Below are positions 17,843 through 25,604 of a DNA stretch of 64,000 bases, one piece after another (the stretch's first letter is position 1; each line of letters opens with the position of its first letter). The translations under genes were made by a program, and so were the position numbers. The notes beneath the pieces are model-generated. The model was not told the DNA's origin and did not search any database. It saw only the letters and a list, made by a program, of their open reading frames with translations. Source of the DNA: an uncultured Lachnospiraceae bacterium (GTDB taxonomy: Bacteria > Bacillota > Clostridia > Lachnospirales > Lachnospiraceae); the NCBI GenBank assembly GCA_905197485.1, contig CAJJYZ010000002.1, positions 28,688-92,687 of the forward strand. Reading direction: 5' to 3'.

Positions 17843-17875
17843 ACAAAACCGTCCCACGTAAGTGAGACGGCTTTT
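17843..17875 (-). terminator. Terminator before the hicAB promoter
   Basis: CCGTCTCAC / GTGGGACGG with a TTAC loop (one G-U pair on this strand) followed by TTTTG. It ends transcripts from the small-gene/ArpU operon upstream and insulates hicAB. Confidence 0.75.
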
Positions 17876-17915
17876 CACATAAACTCTTAGAGTTCGTTTG
17901 ATGGCGGAAAGAACA

Positions 17916-17933
17916 ATTGGAAAAAGTTCCAAT
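17916..17933. other. Palindrome in the ArpU-hicA intergenic region
   Basis: ATTGGAA-AAAG-TTCCAAT, a perfect 7-base inverted repeat 42 bases after the ArpU-like stop. It could be a weak terminator or a binding site. No further evidence in the sequence decides this. Confidence 0.3.
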
Positions 17934-17974
17934 CATTCTAGAATAATTATAACATATCTAAAAGTTTAATGTGT

Positions 17975-18397
17975 TTAATCTTTTACGATTCCAGAAATTA
18001 TTTGTGATATCCTTCCCTTGGTATATCCAAGTGCATCTGCAACCTTTGTTTGATTCAATCCTTCCAGATACACCATCTCCATAATCTGCCTTTCTACTCC
18101 CGCCGGTAAATCCTCAATAAACTCCCTGACTTCTGTAACTTCCCTCAACAGTTCCACTTGACGCTTTTCTTTCTCCCGAAGCTTGTCCTTAATTGCACTG
18201 GCTTCTCTCGGCTCTTTCATCCGCACCGTCACATGCTCTTCTATGTACGGAAAATCTTTACTCGACTTTGTAACCTTTCCAGACACCTCTGGTACATTCT
18301 CCAAACGTTCATTCAAACGGTCAATCTGTTCGGCAATCAAATCCAGTTCTTTCACATTCGGCTTATACCGGTTTAATAGTTCCTTGTCCATCCGCAT
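17975..18397 (-). CDS. ArpU/sigma-like phage late transcription regulator
   Basis: The frame is open to 18421; ATG 18397 (MRMDKELLNRY), with a GAGGGAGAG site, is the better start, giving about 140 residues. The N-terminal half is a charged coiled coil; the C-terminal 45 residues (ERQIMEMVYLEGLNQTKVADALGY) are a sigma-70 region 4-like helix-turn-helix, ending KGRISQIISGIV. This is the pattern of ArpU/RinA-type activators of late phage genes. It lies at the end of the early/middle small-gene operon, before the packaging genes, as expected for a late switch. Confidence 0.8.
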   Translation of the reverse strand: MRMDKELLNRYKPNVKELDLIAEQIDRLNERLENVPEVSGKVTKSSKDFPYIEEHVTVRMKEPREASAIKDKLREKEKRQVELLREVTEVREFIEDLPAGVERQIMEMVYLEGLNQTKVADALGYTKGRISQIISGIVKD

Positions 18398-18557
18398 CTC
18401 TCCCTCGATTGTCTGAATCATTCTTCCGTCCAGTCACTTCATAAGCTCTATGCCGGAAAGCAGCTTCTGCACTCTTGCTCGGCTTCTCTTCTTCTAACTC
18501 CTGCATATGGTTCGCTCGGTCCATCTTCATGCTATGCCTGTCTCGTCTATATCTCAA
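18363..18557 (-). CDS. Possible small basic protein overlapping the ArpU-like gene
   Basis: TTG 18557 opens a 64-residue frame (RYRRDRHSMKMDRANHMQEL) rich in Arg, Asp and Glu with a GAAGG site 7 bases upstream. It overlaps the regulator start by 35-59 bases. Translational coupling is plausible, but the skewed composition and lack of a known family leave it uncertain. Confidence 0.35.
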   Translation of the reverse strand: MRYRRDRHSMKMDRANHMQELEEEKPSKSAEAAFRHRAYEVTGRKNDSDNRGRDADGQGTIKPV

Positions 18558-18604
18558 ATTATCGCCTTCTTTCTCAAGTATTCCAAAACACTAATGTCTG
18601 GCAC

Positions 18605-18736
18605 TCATTCTTCTTTTAGCTCTTGGCAAACTTCCTTCACTATCTCGTGCTCTTCTGCTTCTTTCTTATCTCCGTCACAATACTGTGTGGCATAACGTTC
18701 TGTATACTCCCTCGGAGTTCTGTGCTGCTCACTCAA
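18605..18736 (-). CDS. Small phage protein, 43 aa, TTG start
   Basis: TTG 18736 with GAGGTGAT about 6 bases upstream opens SEQHRTPREYTERYATQYCD and continues to EIVKEVCQELKEE. It overlaps the stop of the preceding small gene by 8 bases. The strongly acidic, helical sequence recalls small proteins at this place in related prophages. No function is known. Confidence 0.6.
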   Translation of the reverse strand: MSEQHRTPREYTERYATQYCDGDKKEAEEHEIVKEVCQELKEE

Positions 18737-18899
18737 TCTCTATCACCTCTGTTTCACTTGGGAAATCCGGGCAAAACTCTGTACCTTCCAGCCAGGTATA
18801 GCTGTGCATCAATTCTCTATGCTTTACATTTGCCCGGTTTCTTCTGCATCTTGTTACTTTGCAGTCCCAGTTTGCACAGTATGTCATGTCTTCACTCAT
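18729..18899 (-). CDS. Small Cys-rich phage protein, 56 aa
   Basis: ATG 18899 opens MSEDMTYCANWDCKVTRCRR, ending in SETEVIEIE. Four Cys (at about 8, 13, 18 and 43) with a His between suggest a metal site. Proteins of this kind (TYCxNxxC..C.R) are frequent in Lachnospiraceae prophages. It overlaps the preceding 29-residue gene by 8 bases and the following TTG gene by 8 bases. Confidence 0.7.
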   Translation of the reverse strand: MSEDMTYCANWDCKVTRCRRNRANVKHRELMHSYTWLEGTEFCPDFPSETEVIEIE

Positions 18900-18981
18900 T
18901 GTCTGCCTCCGTATTCTTTAAATTCCATAGTAGCGCCACCATAATGAGGACTGCTGCCACTAAGATGATTTTATGTTCCAC
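18892..18981 (-). CDS. Single-span membrane peptide, 29 aa
   Basis: GTG 18981 with GGAGG six bases upstream opens EHKIILVAAVLIMVALLWNL, one membrane helix, then KNTEADNE. It is short, but the ribosome site and the ATGA-type overlaps on both sides support translation. Unknown role. Confidence 0.5.
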   Translation of the reverse strand: MEHKIILVAAVLIMVALLWNLKNTEADNE

Positions 18982-19153
18982 TTTTTACCTCCATTTCTAC
19001 CGCTTTTTTCCAACACTCCCGGCAAGCTCTCACACTATAAAGTCCTCTTGCATCACATTTCTTTTTTATTCCTACTCTATTGGGGCAAGTTATGCTTACG
19101 ATTGATGCCACAAACGTATCCTTTTCTTCTTGACTATCAAAAATAATTTTCAC
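18971..19153 (-). CDS. Small phage protein with Cys pairs, 60 aa
   Basis: GTG 19153 with GAGGTG 5 bases upstream opens KIIFDSQEEKDTFVASIV; later VRACRECWKKA gives a C-x2-C, with a further two Cys. A short protein of this type is common in Clostridia siphophages. It overlaps the next gene by 11 bases. Confidence 0.65.
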   Translation of the reverse strand: MKIIFDSQEEKDTFVASIVSITCPNRVGIKKKCDARGLYSVRACRECWKKAVEMEVKSGT

Positions 19154-19272
19154 TTTTTCACCTCTTTTTTCAAAATAGCCGTAAGTTTTTCTCCTCAGAA
19201 TTGTATATATATTAGAGGAGCGAAATATGAGGTCAGAGCTGTGGCACTTAAGACCACGCTCCGCTGTCCTCT
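19154..19272 (-). other. Non-coding gap with complementary GGAGCG/CGCTCC segments
   Basis: This 119-base gap between small phage genes contains AGAGGA...TCCTCT and GGAGCG...CGCTCC pairs spanning about 19210-19275 on the minus strand, so a long imperfect hairpin can form. No T-run follows. No ORF with a ribosome site is seen. Confidence 0.25.
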
Positions 19273-19659
19273 TTACTCTGCCTTTGTAAATCTACTCATG
19301 ATATGTTCCATGCCTGCTGCCGGAATAGTTTCCTTTGGTTTGTATGGTTCTGGAAGTGGCTGCCATGCTAAAATTCTTCCATCATATATCCCGCAAGTCC
19401 AGTACCATAAGTTTTCTTTAAACCTCATTCTTTTTACTGGATATTCTTTGTCATCACACGTTACAAGATATATCCCTTCTTTTTTAGGTATGTTCTGTTC
19501 TGTATAAGGAATCCAATCATCATTTTTTGCTTCATCCATGTGGGAGCGGATGATTTCTTTTGCATATTCCATTCCTTTACTATAGTTCCACGCATGATCA
19601 GCCTCGTAACTGTTCTGCTCTTTTTCTATCTCTTCCAAGATCTTCTCTAGTACGTTCAT
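19273..19659 (-). CDS. DUF551-like phage protein
   Basis: The true start is probably ATG 19659 (MNVLEKILEEIEKEQ), overlapping the upstream gene by one base; the 5' extension to 19767 shows no family-like sequence. The 128-residue product has an N-terminal helix, then DDWIPYTEQNIPKKEGIYLVTCDD and ILAWQPLPEPY, the DUF551 signature (WIP...P...G.YLVT...W.PLPEPY). Function is unknown; such genes are common in Gram-negative and Clostridia phages. Confidence 0.8.
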   Translation of the reverse strand: MNVLEKILEEIEKEQNSYEADHAWNYSKGMEYAKEIIRSHMDEAKNDDWIPYTEQNIPKKEGIYLVTCDDKEYPVKRMRFKENLWYWTCGIYDGRILAWQPLPEPYKPKETIPAAGMEHIMSRFTKAE

Positions 19660-20264
19660 TAAATAACTCCTTTCTCTTTTAGCTGTTCCGTAGCTAATCG
19701 GAAAGCCAACATATACACGTCCAAAATTCCTGTTGATCTTTTCCCGATATCTCCAGCAAATTCCCATACATCACAGAAATGTTCTGACAATGCATCATAT
19801 CCTTTTGGACCAACTCCTGTGTCATCAGAAAAATCTTCTAGTACATCTTCATAAAATTCTTCTAATTTATCTTCATCTGTTTCAAAATCAAATCTATCAT
19901 GTTGAAGAATTTCTTCCATCATATCCCATTCTTCCAATAATTCCTTTAAGTCTTTTTTCGCATTTTCGGAATCATATGTGTATATTTCACGATTATGACA
20001 ATCGATTTTTTCTCGGAAATAACCCACATTATTTACAAAGTCTGAAAATCCTTTGAAGGTCATGTTGTTATAATTCGATGCAATCAATTCTCCTAAATCA
20101 CCAGATATATGTAATCTGCAATAATCTTCTTCAAAAAGAAATCTGATTCTGTATTCATTGCTATCAGAACGTTTAAAATCTACAATCTTGATGTTTCCAT
20201 AATCTGTGAATTTTGCTATATGATTCACAAATTGTTTTTTCTGAAATTTTAAATCAACCATCAC
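19659..20264 (-). CDS. Hypothetical phage protein, 201 aa
   Basis: A mixed alpha/beta acidic protein (FKRSDSNEYRIRFLFEEDYCRLH, then a long acidic helical part). No family is recognised. It overlaps YopX upstream by 4 bases and the DUF551-like gene downstream by one base, so it is in the same operon. The start could be ATG 20264 or 20261. Confidence 0.75.
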   Translation of the reverse strand: MMVDLKFQKKQFVNHIAKFTDYGNIKIVDFKRSDSNEYRIRFLFEEDYCRLHISGDLGELIASNYNNMTFKGFSDFVNNVGYFREKIDCHNREIYTYDSENAKKDLKELLEEWDMMEEILQHDRFDFETDEDKLEEFYEDVLEDFSDDTGVGPKGYDALSEHFCDVWEFAGDIGKRSTGILDVYMLAFRLATEQLKEKGVI

Positions 20265-20668
20265 TCCACCTCCAACAAATCTGCATTATCAAAAACGTTG
20301 CCGATTACTTCAACACAGTTCCTTTCACATGCATAAAATCCAAGATTGCAAGCGTCTGTGTGCATCTCTTTTCCAAATACATAACTGTAATCTAACTGCC
20401 AATCTCCTTTATTGTATGTCACGATTTCAGGATATTTTTCTTTTCTATCGCAAATATCATTCTCCCAAATCTTCTTTCCGTTCTTGTCGGTAAGTCCGGT
20501 GTATTGGCAAAGGGTGTCGGGATCGATAGGGTGTGCATATAACGCACCTGATTCGATTGGCTGTATTCGATATTTAAATCTGTCAAGCCGAGATTGATCT
20601 ATTACAATACACCCTTCCACCCATTCTCCATTATCTTTTCTCTTTGCTTTAAAAAAGATTTCTCTCAT
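20261..20668 (-). CDS. YopX-family phage protein
   Basis: A 135-residue YopX protein: IFFKAKRKDNGEWVEG at the N-terminus, PDTLCQYTGLTDKNGKKIWENDI in the middle (the family hallmark YTGLxDKxGxxIxExDI), and VEVIGNVFDNADLL at the end. Function is unknown although YopX proteins are widespread in phages of Firmicutes. An intact copy. Confidence 0.92.
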   Translation of the reverse strand: MREIFFKAKRKDNGEWVEGCIVIDQSRLDRFKYRIQPIESGALYAHPIDPDTLCQYTGLTDKNGKKIWENDICDRKEKYPEIVTYNKGDWQLDYSYVFGKEMHTDACNLGFYACERNCVEVIGNVFDNADLLEVE

Positions 20669-20681
20669 ATTTTCAACCTTC

Positions 20682-20834
20682 CTATTCCCTTAATTCATAA
20701 ATAAATAACATCATAAATACGTTCACAAGTGTGCCGCACAAGACAATTTCCTTTATATCGTTTGAAAAACACATGATACAGAAAAATGCAAACACTGCCA
20801 CGGCATTAACAATAGCTTTACCTATATTTCTCAT
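20682..20834 (-). CDS. Small membrane protein, 50 aa
   Basis: ATG 20834 opens MRNIGKAIVNAVAVFAFFCI and a second hydrophobic run (IVLCGTLVNVFMMLFIY). Two short membrane segments are predicted by eye. It overlaps the Lar gene stop by 4 bases and has a GGAG site. Unknown role. Confidence 0.65.
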   Translation of the reverse strand: MRNIGKAIVNAVAVFAFFCIMCFSNDIKEIVLCGTLVNVFMMLFIYELRE

Positions 20835-21070
20835 TCTTCCACTCTCCTGTTCCATGCTTCAATTGCCTTACATTTGCAATCTTCAATATTCTCTAATACT
20901 TTGTCTACATTTTCCATATTCGGGCAATACCCTGTAGTTTTTGCATAGCATTTCTCACATTCGCACCATATAGTCCAACCAATAGTGCTTTTTCTTCCCA
21001 TTTTTATTTTTACTTCTCCACCACAAAACGGGCATTTCTTTAGTTCTTCTCTAACTTTCTTTTCGTCCAT
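20831..21070 (-). CDS. Lar-family restriction alleviation protein
   Basis: A 79-residue zinc-ribbon protein: KKCPFCGG near residue 12, a central WTIWCECEKCYAKT, and the terminal AIEAWNRR. This is the Lar family pattern; in Rac prophage, Lar reduces type I restriction. In Firmicutes phages the function is inferred. It overlaps the 5' neighbour by 20 bases and the membrane peptide gene by 4 bases. Confidence 0.85.
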   Translation of the reverse strand: MDEKKVREELKKCPFCGGEVKIKMGRKSTIGWTIWCECEKCYAKTTGYCPNMENVDKVLENIEDCKCKAIEAWNRRVEE

Positions 21071-21308
21071 ATTCCATCACCTCGACTATCTCCAACCACA
21101 ACCCATGTTCTCCGTCTTTCTCATGCAAGAAATCTGTTTCGATTCCCTCTTTCGCAAGCAACATCATTAAATCGACCATTTCTTTGCTTGTAGCACATTT
21201 TATCGTATCTCCTACCTTTAACCGCTTGTTCGGCTTTTCTTGGCAGAGAGGGCAGACCATTCTACCCTCTGGTATGATTTCTCCGCAACAAACACATCTA
21301 TCTTCCAT
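21051..21308 (-). CDS. Zinc-ribbon phage protein
   Basis: An 85-residue protein from ATG 21308 with CVCCGEIIPEGRMVCPLCQE at the N-terminus (two CxxC) and an alpha/beta C-terminal part (EMVDLMMLLAKEGIETDF, LWLEIVEVMEY). It probably binds zinc. No specific family name. An alternative ATG lies two codons upstream at 21314. Confidence 0.72.
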   Translation of the reverse strand: MEDRCVCCGEIIPEGRMVCPLCQEKPNKRLKVGDTIKCATSKEMVDLMMLLAKEGIETDFLHEKDGEHGLWLEIVEVMEYGRKES

Positions 21309-21810
21309 TTGCAATCACCTTCTTATAGCATTGCTTTAACTCTTCGTCACAATAGCTACCAAAATTCGAACCATTATCATGACACATTTCTCCTATAGCA
21401 CACCCTTTGCAAAATTGTAAATTGTCGCAATATTCATCACACGCCCCAACCATCTCATTTCTGCTTGGCTCAATCTCAATCTTCTCACCCGTTAATTCTT
21501 CTAATTTCTTACGCATTTCTTCGGCGGTCATGTGTTTTGTTACATCTCGTTCCCAAATGAGTTCAAGGCTTTCGTCTTTAAATAAATCTTCAAGACTGGT
21601 AATAAAATTATTTTTTACTTTAAAAACTCTGATAATATCAAAATCCCTAGCATATAATTGCGTATCTGTTAAATCATTTCCATATCCTTTAAGTCTGTTA
21701 TACCCATCATTGTTTAAAACCCTATCTCCAAGTACAATGTATTTTCTTTTATTTCTTTCTTCAACTACCATCCCGTCTTTCAAATCAGCTTTTGTAAATT
21801 CTTTCTGCAT
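21298..21810 (-). CDS. Hypothetical phage protein, 170 aa
   Basis: The N-terminal part (DGMVVEERNKRKYIVLGDRV) has the look of a small beta-barrel seen in several phage proteins; the middle (MTAEEMRKKLEELTGEKIEIEPS) is a helix typical of nucleotide- or DNA-associated phage proteins; the C-terminus has six Cys (CDEYCDNLQFCKGCAIGEMC), a likely metal site. Overlaps the zinc-ribbon gene by 11 bases. Unknown function. Confidence 0.72.
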   Translation of the reverse strand: MQKEFTKADLKDGMVVEERNKRKYIVLGDRVLNNDGYNRLKGYGNDLTDTQLYARDFDIIRVFKVKNNFITSLEDLFKDESLELIWERDVTKHMTAEEMRKKLEELTGEKIEIEPSRNEMVGACDEYCDNLQFCKGCAIGEMCHDNGSNFGSYCDEELKQCYKKVIANGR

Positions 21811-21819
21811 AACATCCTC

Positions 21820-22191
21820 CTACATTTTCCTCTCTAAAAACTCCGCTGCTTCTTCACAATCTTTTTCAAACCGCATACCAAGTGCTTCTAAAACGTCCAA
21901 ATTGTACGTTTCCTTGTAATATTCCGCTACATCGGTGAAATACTTGTCATCCTCTCCGATTTCCTCTATACGCCCTTTTGCGAACGCTAGGAAGCTATGT
22001 AGTCCTCTCTCTTTGTACCCGTGTTTCATTTCCAAGTATTCGCACGCCACAAAGCAGAACCGACAGAACGCTCTAAGCGCTGACTGCTGCATATCATCTT
22101 TTCTAGCGTCTTGATATTCTTTAGAATTTAGTGCTTGTTCCACTAGCTTATGTACTTGGTGTTTCTTGTGTGCTTTGCTCGCCCAACTCAT
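21820..22191 (-). CDS. Hypothetical phage protein, 123 aa
   Basis: A mostly helical, charged protein (KAHKKHQVHKLVEQALN, YLEMKHGYKERGLHSFL). No named family is recognised. Start ATG 22191 has a good site (AGGGGAG). It overlaps a small upstream frame by 44 bases. Confidence 0.7.
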   Translation of the reverse strand: MSWASKAHKKHQVHKLVEQALNSKEYQDARKDDMQQSALRAFCRFCFVACEYLEMKHGYKERGLHSFLAFAKGRIEEIGEDDKYFTDVAEYYKETYNLDVLEALGMRFEKDCEEAAEFLERKM

Positions 22192-22315
22192 TTCTTTTCT
22201 CCCCTAACACATTTTTTCTTACCGCTTGCGCACATCTGCCTTTTGGATTAAGTATCGCACAGACCAAATCCCATTGTAGGCAGAGTGTTTTGTCGATTGG
22301 TTTACTTCCTTCCAT
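22148..22315 (-). CDS. Small phage protein, 55 aa
   Basis: ATG 22315 with AAGGAG 8 bases upstream opens MEGSKPIDKTLCLQWDLVCA. It shares 44 bases with the next gene in another frame. The N-terminal 35 residues with two or three Cys look protein-like; the C-terminal part is overlap sequence. Moderate support. Confidence 0.5.
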   Translation of the reverse strand: MEGSKPIDKTLCLQWDLVCAILNPKGRCAQAVRKNVLGEKRNELGEQSTQETPST

Positions 22316-22520
22316 TTGTTTTCTCCTTATTATGAATCTCTTGGATTACCGGAGCGAACCACAATAATAGATTTCGCACCAAGCAATCACCCTTATATTT
22401 CTTAACAAGCTGCTCAGAACGCTTATTGTATTCCAACAAGTCATGATCTGACAGATAATCCTTGTAGTTCTTCCAGCAATCGTTGTATAATAACTGTACT
22501 TTATTCTGTAATTCGTCCAT
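22302..22520 (-). CDS. Hypothetical phage protein, 72 aa
   Basis: Start at ATG 22520 (MDELQNKVQLLYNDCWKNYK) with an AAAGGA site; the frame is open to 22592, but that extension runs into repeat sequence. Helical, charged; no family recognised. It lies just after the iteron-like region and overlaps the next small gene by 14 bases. Confidence 0.68.
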   Translation of the reverse strand: MDELQNKVQLLYNDCWKNYKDYLSDHDLLEYNKRSEQLVKKYKGDCLVRNLLLWFAPVIQEIHNKEKTNGRK

Positions 22521-22603
22521 TTTATATCCTTTCGTTACACTTTTTAAAATAATAGTAACCAAACTGTAACTATAAAGTGCTCTATTTATCACGGTTTCAA
22601 GGT

Positions 22604-22730
22604 ACGGTTACACGGTTACACGGTTACATTAGGTTTTACATATAGAGGGCTTCTAAGTGTGTATCAGACACCGACACTTTGTTCCAGTATATATATGCAA
22701 AAGTGCGTGTAACCCTTGTAACCTGTAACC
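22604..22730. repeat. Iteron-like GTTAC repeats, candidate replication origin
   Basis: Plus strand 22604-22627 is three tandem copies of ACGGTTAC. At 22708-22730 lie three copies of the opposite orientation (TGTAACC) with 7-8 base spacing. Between them is AT-rich DNA with TATATATA. Further single GTAAC motifs lie at 22533-22568. The cluster sits just after the primase/helicase genes. Iterons next to a replication gene are the usual form of a phage origin, but no experiment backs this. Confidence 0.55.
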
Positions 22731-22732
22731 TT

Positions 22733-24610
22733 TTACTTAAACGGGAGCTCTTCTTGCACGTCTTCGTAGCTTACAAATCCATCTTTGTCCGCCTTTATCT
22801 CCGCATTCTCTTGCCTTGACAGACTCAGCCACACACATCTGCAGGAAACACCATCTATCTTCTTGACCTTTGTAAGCTGGTTATTCTGCGTTTGTAATAA
22901 TCCGTTCTTGTCTGCCCATGAAAGGAATGATTTCTTTGAAAATCCACCTTCTTTGCAAATCTGATCAAACGCTGAATTGTAAAAAATAGCATATCCATTT
23001 TCTAACATCCCCCATTTCTCACAATTTGTTGCATTATCGAATCTTTGAGCGTTCATGTGGACTTTATCTTGCACGAAGTTATAGCACCTCTCATTGTCTG
23101 ACACCGCATTTCGGTCAATTAAACACTTTTCAGCATCTTCTATAGAAATATACTGCCCATCCTTAAAGATGTGATCTGTGACGATTTTATCGGCTGTGAG
23201 AACGATTGCAAGTGACATGCTCTGCTTCTGCATCTTGTCCGTGTTAAACAGCTCTTTCTGAAATTCTTCTTGAATCTCACGAATCTTATCAATACCGATT
23301 TCTCGGATAATTTCTACGAATCTCTTTCCGGCGAATCCATAGTTTCTCTTGACTATATTAGCTGTCTTTTGCGGATCATCATAAACACTCTCACCGCATT
23401 CGACTTCCAGTATTCTGTTAATAGCACCGCCTTGATTGACATAGCTGCTTAATGGTCGCTCCCCATTACAGATGATGACATTTTTCCAACGGTTCTCTCG
23501 ATTGATTCCTAAATCTTTATTAGAACGAGATTTTCCCTTGCCGGAACATAAGTCATAAACGATTCCCTCAAAATTATCCCGGATCCTTGCAGAAGTTTTA
23601 CTTGTATCATCTAAAAACATTGGAAGATTGTTTAGCATATCCGCCTTTGCTTCCAACGCAACATCCGTTGTTTTGAAATCTCCGATATATCTACTTTCAT
23701 CCGGATTCGCCCAAACCGAGGTGGCAACCATAAGAGAGACTGTCTTACCACCTTCCGTTTCGCCCCATAAATCTACAAAGAACGGAAGCCCACCGAGTAA
23801 ATGAACAAGAACACTTGAAAAAGATGCGGAAAGTAGAAATTTTGTTTCTATACGTCCCTTTTTGCGAAGTTCTCTCATGTGATCTAGCCAAATTTCAAAA
23901 TCCCCACATTCTGAAACGCTTTCGAATGTCTGCTTGAACCTTGTATCTCCATCAAAAAGGATCTCTGTATCGTAGGGAATGAATTGATTTCCATTCCAAC
24001 CAAGTTTGCTGGTAGAATACTGAACGTCTATGTAATCATCGTTTCCGTTTTCTACATCTGCCAAGTATTTCACTAACAGCTTTGCGTTTTCGGACGTCAC
24101 TGCAATTCCTTTTCCGGACAATGCAACAATCTTACTCGCAGACGTTACCATGATTTTGGGTACAATAATTTCGTTCCAACGATTATTCCTTTTGTATGCT
24201 AATTTAAGCTGCTCTTCTCCAGTTTCAAGATTCTTCAAGCGCTCTATCGGAAGTATCGGATGATAACAAGCCACCTCTTCCAACTGTCCTGATGTTTGAG
24301 CAAAGATTCCGTTATCTTCGGCAATCCATCCGCCACAATACATCTTTTCGTAAGGACCGGCGAAGTTCGTGTAGTTTTCTAGTGTACAAATCGGTTTTGA
24401 TTCCTTTTCAAGCTTTTTCATATCTCGATCTGCCTGATTGTATCCCTTGATCAATTCGTCGAAATCTGAAACAACACCGCATTTCTTCGCTTGCTGTCTT
24501 AACTGTATTTTCGTTCTAGAGCGAGTAATTGGATCTTCAATAGAGTACAGATTTTCAAATACTTCATCTGATAAAACATCGTCTGCACTCATATCTTTAA
24601 TTTCTTTCAC
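22733..24610 (-). CDS. DUF927-domain replication helicase-like ATPase
   Basis: A 625-residue protein with a DUF927 domain in the middle. Visible marks are YCGGWIAEDNGIF, STSKLGWNGNQF and the Walker A WGETEGGKT near residue 287. A Walker B-like LPMFLDDTSK lies near 325, and an arginine-rich GKGKSRSNKD follows. The C-terminus ends QEELPFK, like an SSB-type tail. DUF927 proteins replace the primase-helicase in many Firmicutes phages and work with a separate CHC2 primase, here the next gene upstream. The stop at 22733 adjoins the iteron region. Confidence 0.87.
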   Translation of the reverse strand: MKEIKDMSADDVLSDEVFENLYSIEDPITRSRTKIQLRQQAKKCGVVSDFDELIKGYNQADRDMKKLEKESKPICTLENYTNFAGPYEKMYCGGWIAEDNGIFAQTSGQLEEVACYHPILPIERLKNLETGEEQLKLAYKRNNRWNEIIVPKIMVTSASKIVALSGKGIAVTSENAKLLVKYLADVENGNDDYIDVQYSTSKLGWNGNQFIPYDTEILFDGDTRFKQTFESVSECGDFEIWLDHMRELRKKGRIETKFLLSASFSSVLVHLLGGLPFFVDLWGETEGGKTVSLMVATSVWANPDESRYIGDFKTTDVALEAKADMLNNLPMFLDDTSKTSARIRDNFEGIVYDLCSGKGKSRSNKDLGINRENRWKNVIICNGERPLSSYVNQGGAINRILEVECGESVYDDPQKTANIVKRNYGFAGKRFVEIIREIGIDKIREIQEEFQKELFNTDKMQKQSMSLAIVLTADKIVTDHIFKDGQYISIEDAEKCLIDRNAVSDNERCYNFVQDKVHMNAQRFDNATNCEKWGMLENGYAIFYNSAFDQICKEGGFSKKSFLSWADKNGLLQTQNNQLTKVKKIDGVSCRCVWLSLSRQENAEIKADKDGFVSYEDVQEELPFK

Positions 24611-24614
24611 CTTC

Positions 24615-25097
24615 TCACCTCTTTTCGTTCAGAACTTCGTGAATATATAATTGCTTTGTCAAAGCATTGGAGCAATCACACCACACATCACTGAATGGCT
24701 CGGATTTCTTCATCCAATCTCTGTAAATGTCAATCAACATATTGTTCAGTTCCTTTTTTCTTTTTAGCTTTATTTCTTCTTTTTTTCGCTGTTCTTCCTG
24801 TTTTTTTAATCTGTAAACAGATAATTTTGATTGAAATGTCGGTTTTTCGTAAGTTCCGCCAAGACTGTAAAATGCTGTCTTAAAATCGCAGTTATCCATT
24901 CTTTGAATGAATGTGAAGATATCTCCGTTCGCTCCACATCCGAAACAATGGTAACTGTCTTGATAGATTTTCATAGATGCATCATGATCGCCTTTATGAA
25001 ATGGGCATCTTATAAATCCCGCTCTATTTGGATGCAGTCCGTATCTTTCTACAATTTCCTGCATGCTGTACGTGTTTTTTATTTCTTCCTTAGTCAT
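24615..25097 (-). CDS. CHC2 zinc-finger primase-like protein
   Basis: A 160-residue protein that has the DnaG-type zinc domain: YSMQEIVERYGLHPNRAGFI, CPFHKGDHDASMKIY, then YHCFGCGANGDIFTFI (CxxH...CxxC). No TOPRIM catalytic domain follows, so it is a zinc-domain half-primase that presumably works with the DUF927 protein next to it. The C-terminal part is a charged helix. It overlaps the ERCC4 nuclease by 8 bases. Confidence 0.9.
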   Translation of the reverse strand: MTKEEIKNTYSMQEIVERYGLHPNRAGFIRCPFHKGDHDASMKIYQDSYHCFGCGANGDIFTFIQRMDNCDFKTAFYSLGGTYEKPTFQSKLSVYRLKKQEEQRKKEEIKLKRKKELNNMLIDIYRDWMKKSEPFSDVWCDCSNALTKQLYIHEVLNEKR

Positions 25098-25593
25098 TGC
25101 TTAATATCTCGATAATCCTTTTGCCTGTTTCCGCCTTTGTACAGAATTCAAATCTTACATTGTATCGATCACGAATTGTACATAGGGACTTATAAAGCTG
25201 ATTCCCGTCAACCGCTTTGGCAGATACCACATATTTCTCCCGTTTTCCATTGACCACTCGCCATTTGACTTCATGTTTTCTTGGATTTTTCCAAAAATAC
25301 ACATCTTCTAGGCAAGTTATATCTCTTCCGTGTTCTACTAAAATTACTAGTTGAATTCCTGCATCGATTGCCTTTAATAACTCTCTCTTGAATCGTTCAT
25401 GCTGTTGGCAGACATTTCCGCATAATTCTTGTAAATTCTGTTTTCTATCAATAATCAGCCTTGGATTGTCAAGGGACATATAGTCCCCGACCATCAATTT
25501 ACTTGAAAAATGCTTCACTCCGCATTCATCAAATGTTTTTATAATTTTAGTAATTGCCCTGGCTTTTTCTCTTGAATCAATTTGAATATCCAC
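25090..25593 (-). CDS. ERCC4-type nuclease
   Basis: A 167-residue protein with the ERCC4/XPF nuclease pattern: IQIDSREK at the N-terminus, VGDYMSLDNPRLIIDRKQNLQEL (GDY...IDRK, the metal-binding ERK-like motif), and later VILVEHG. A stand-alone nuclease in a phage replication module probably processes branched DNA. All key acidic residues are present. Confidence 0.88.
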   Translation of the reverse strand: MDIQIDSREKARAITKIIKTFDECGVKHFSSKLMVGDYMSLDNPRLIIDRKQNLQELCGNVCQQHERFKRELLKAIDAGIQLVILVEHGRDITCLEDVYFWKNPRKHEVKWRVVNGKREKYVVSAKAVDGNQLYKSLCTIRDRYNVRFEFCTKAETGKRIIEILSND

Positions 25594-25604
25594 AGAATCA
25601 CCGC

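Noticed and set aside
22604..22730. GTTAC repeats as a CRISPR array
   Set aside because: Units are only 7-8 bases, tandem without unique spacers, and in opposite orientations; iterons fit better.
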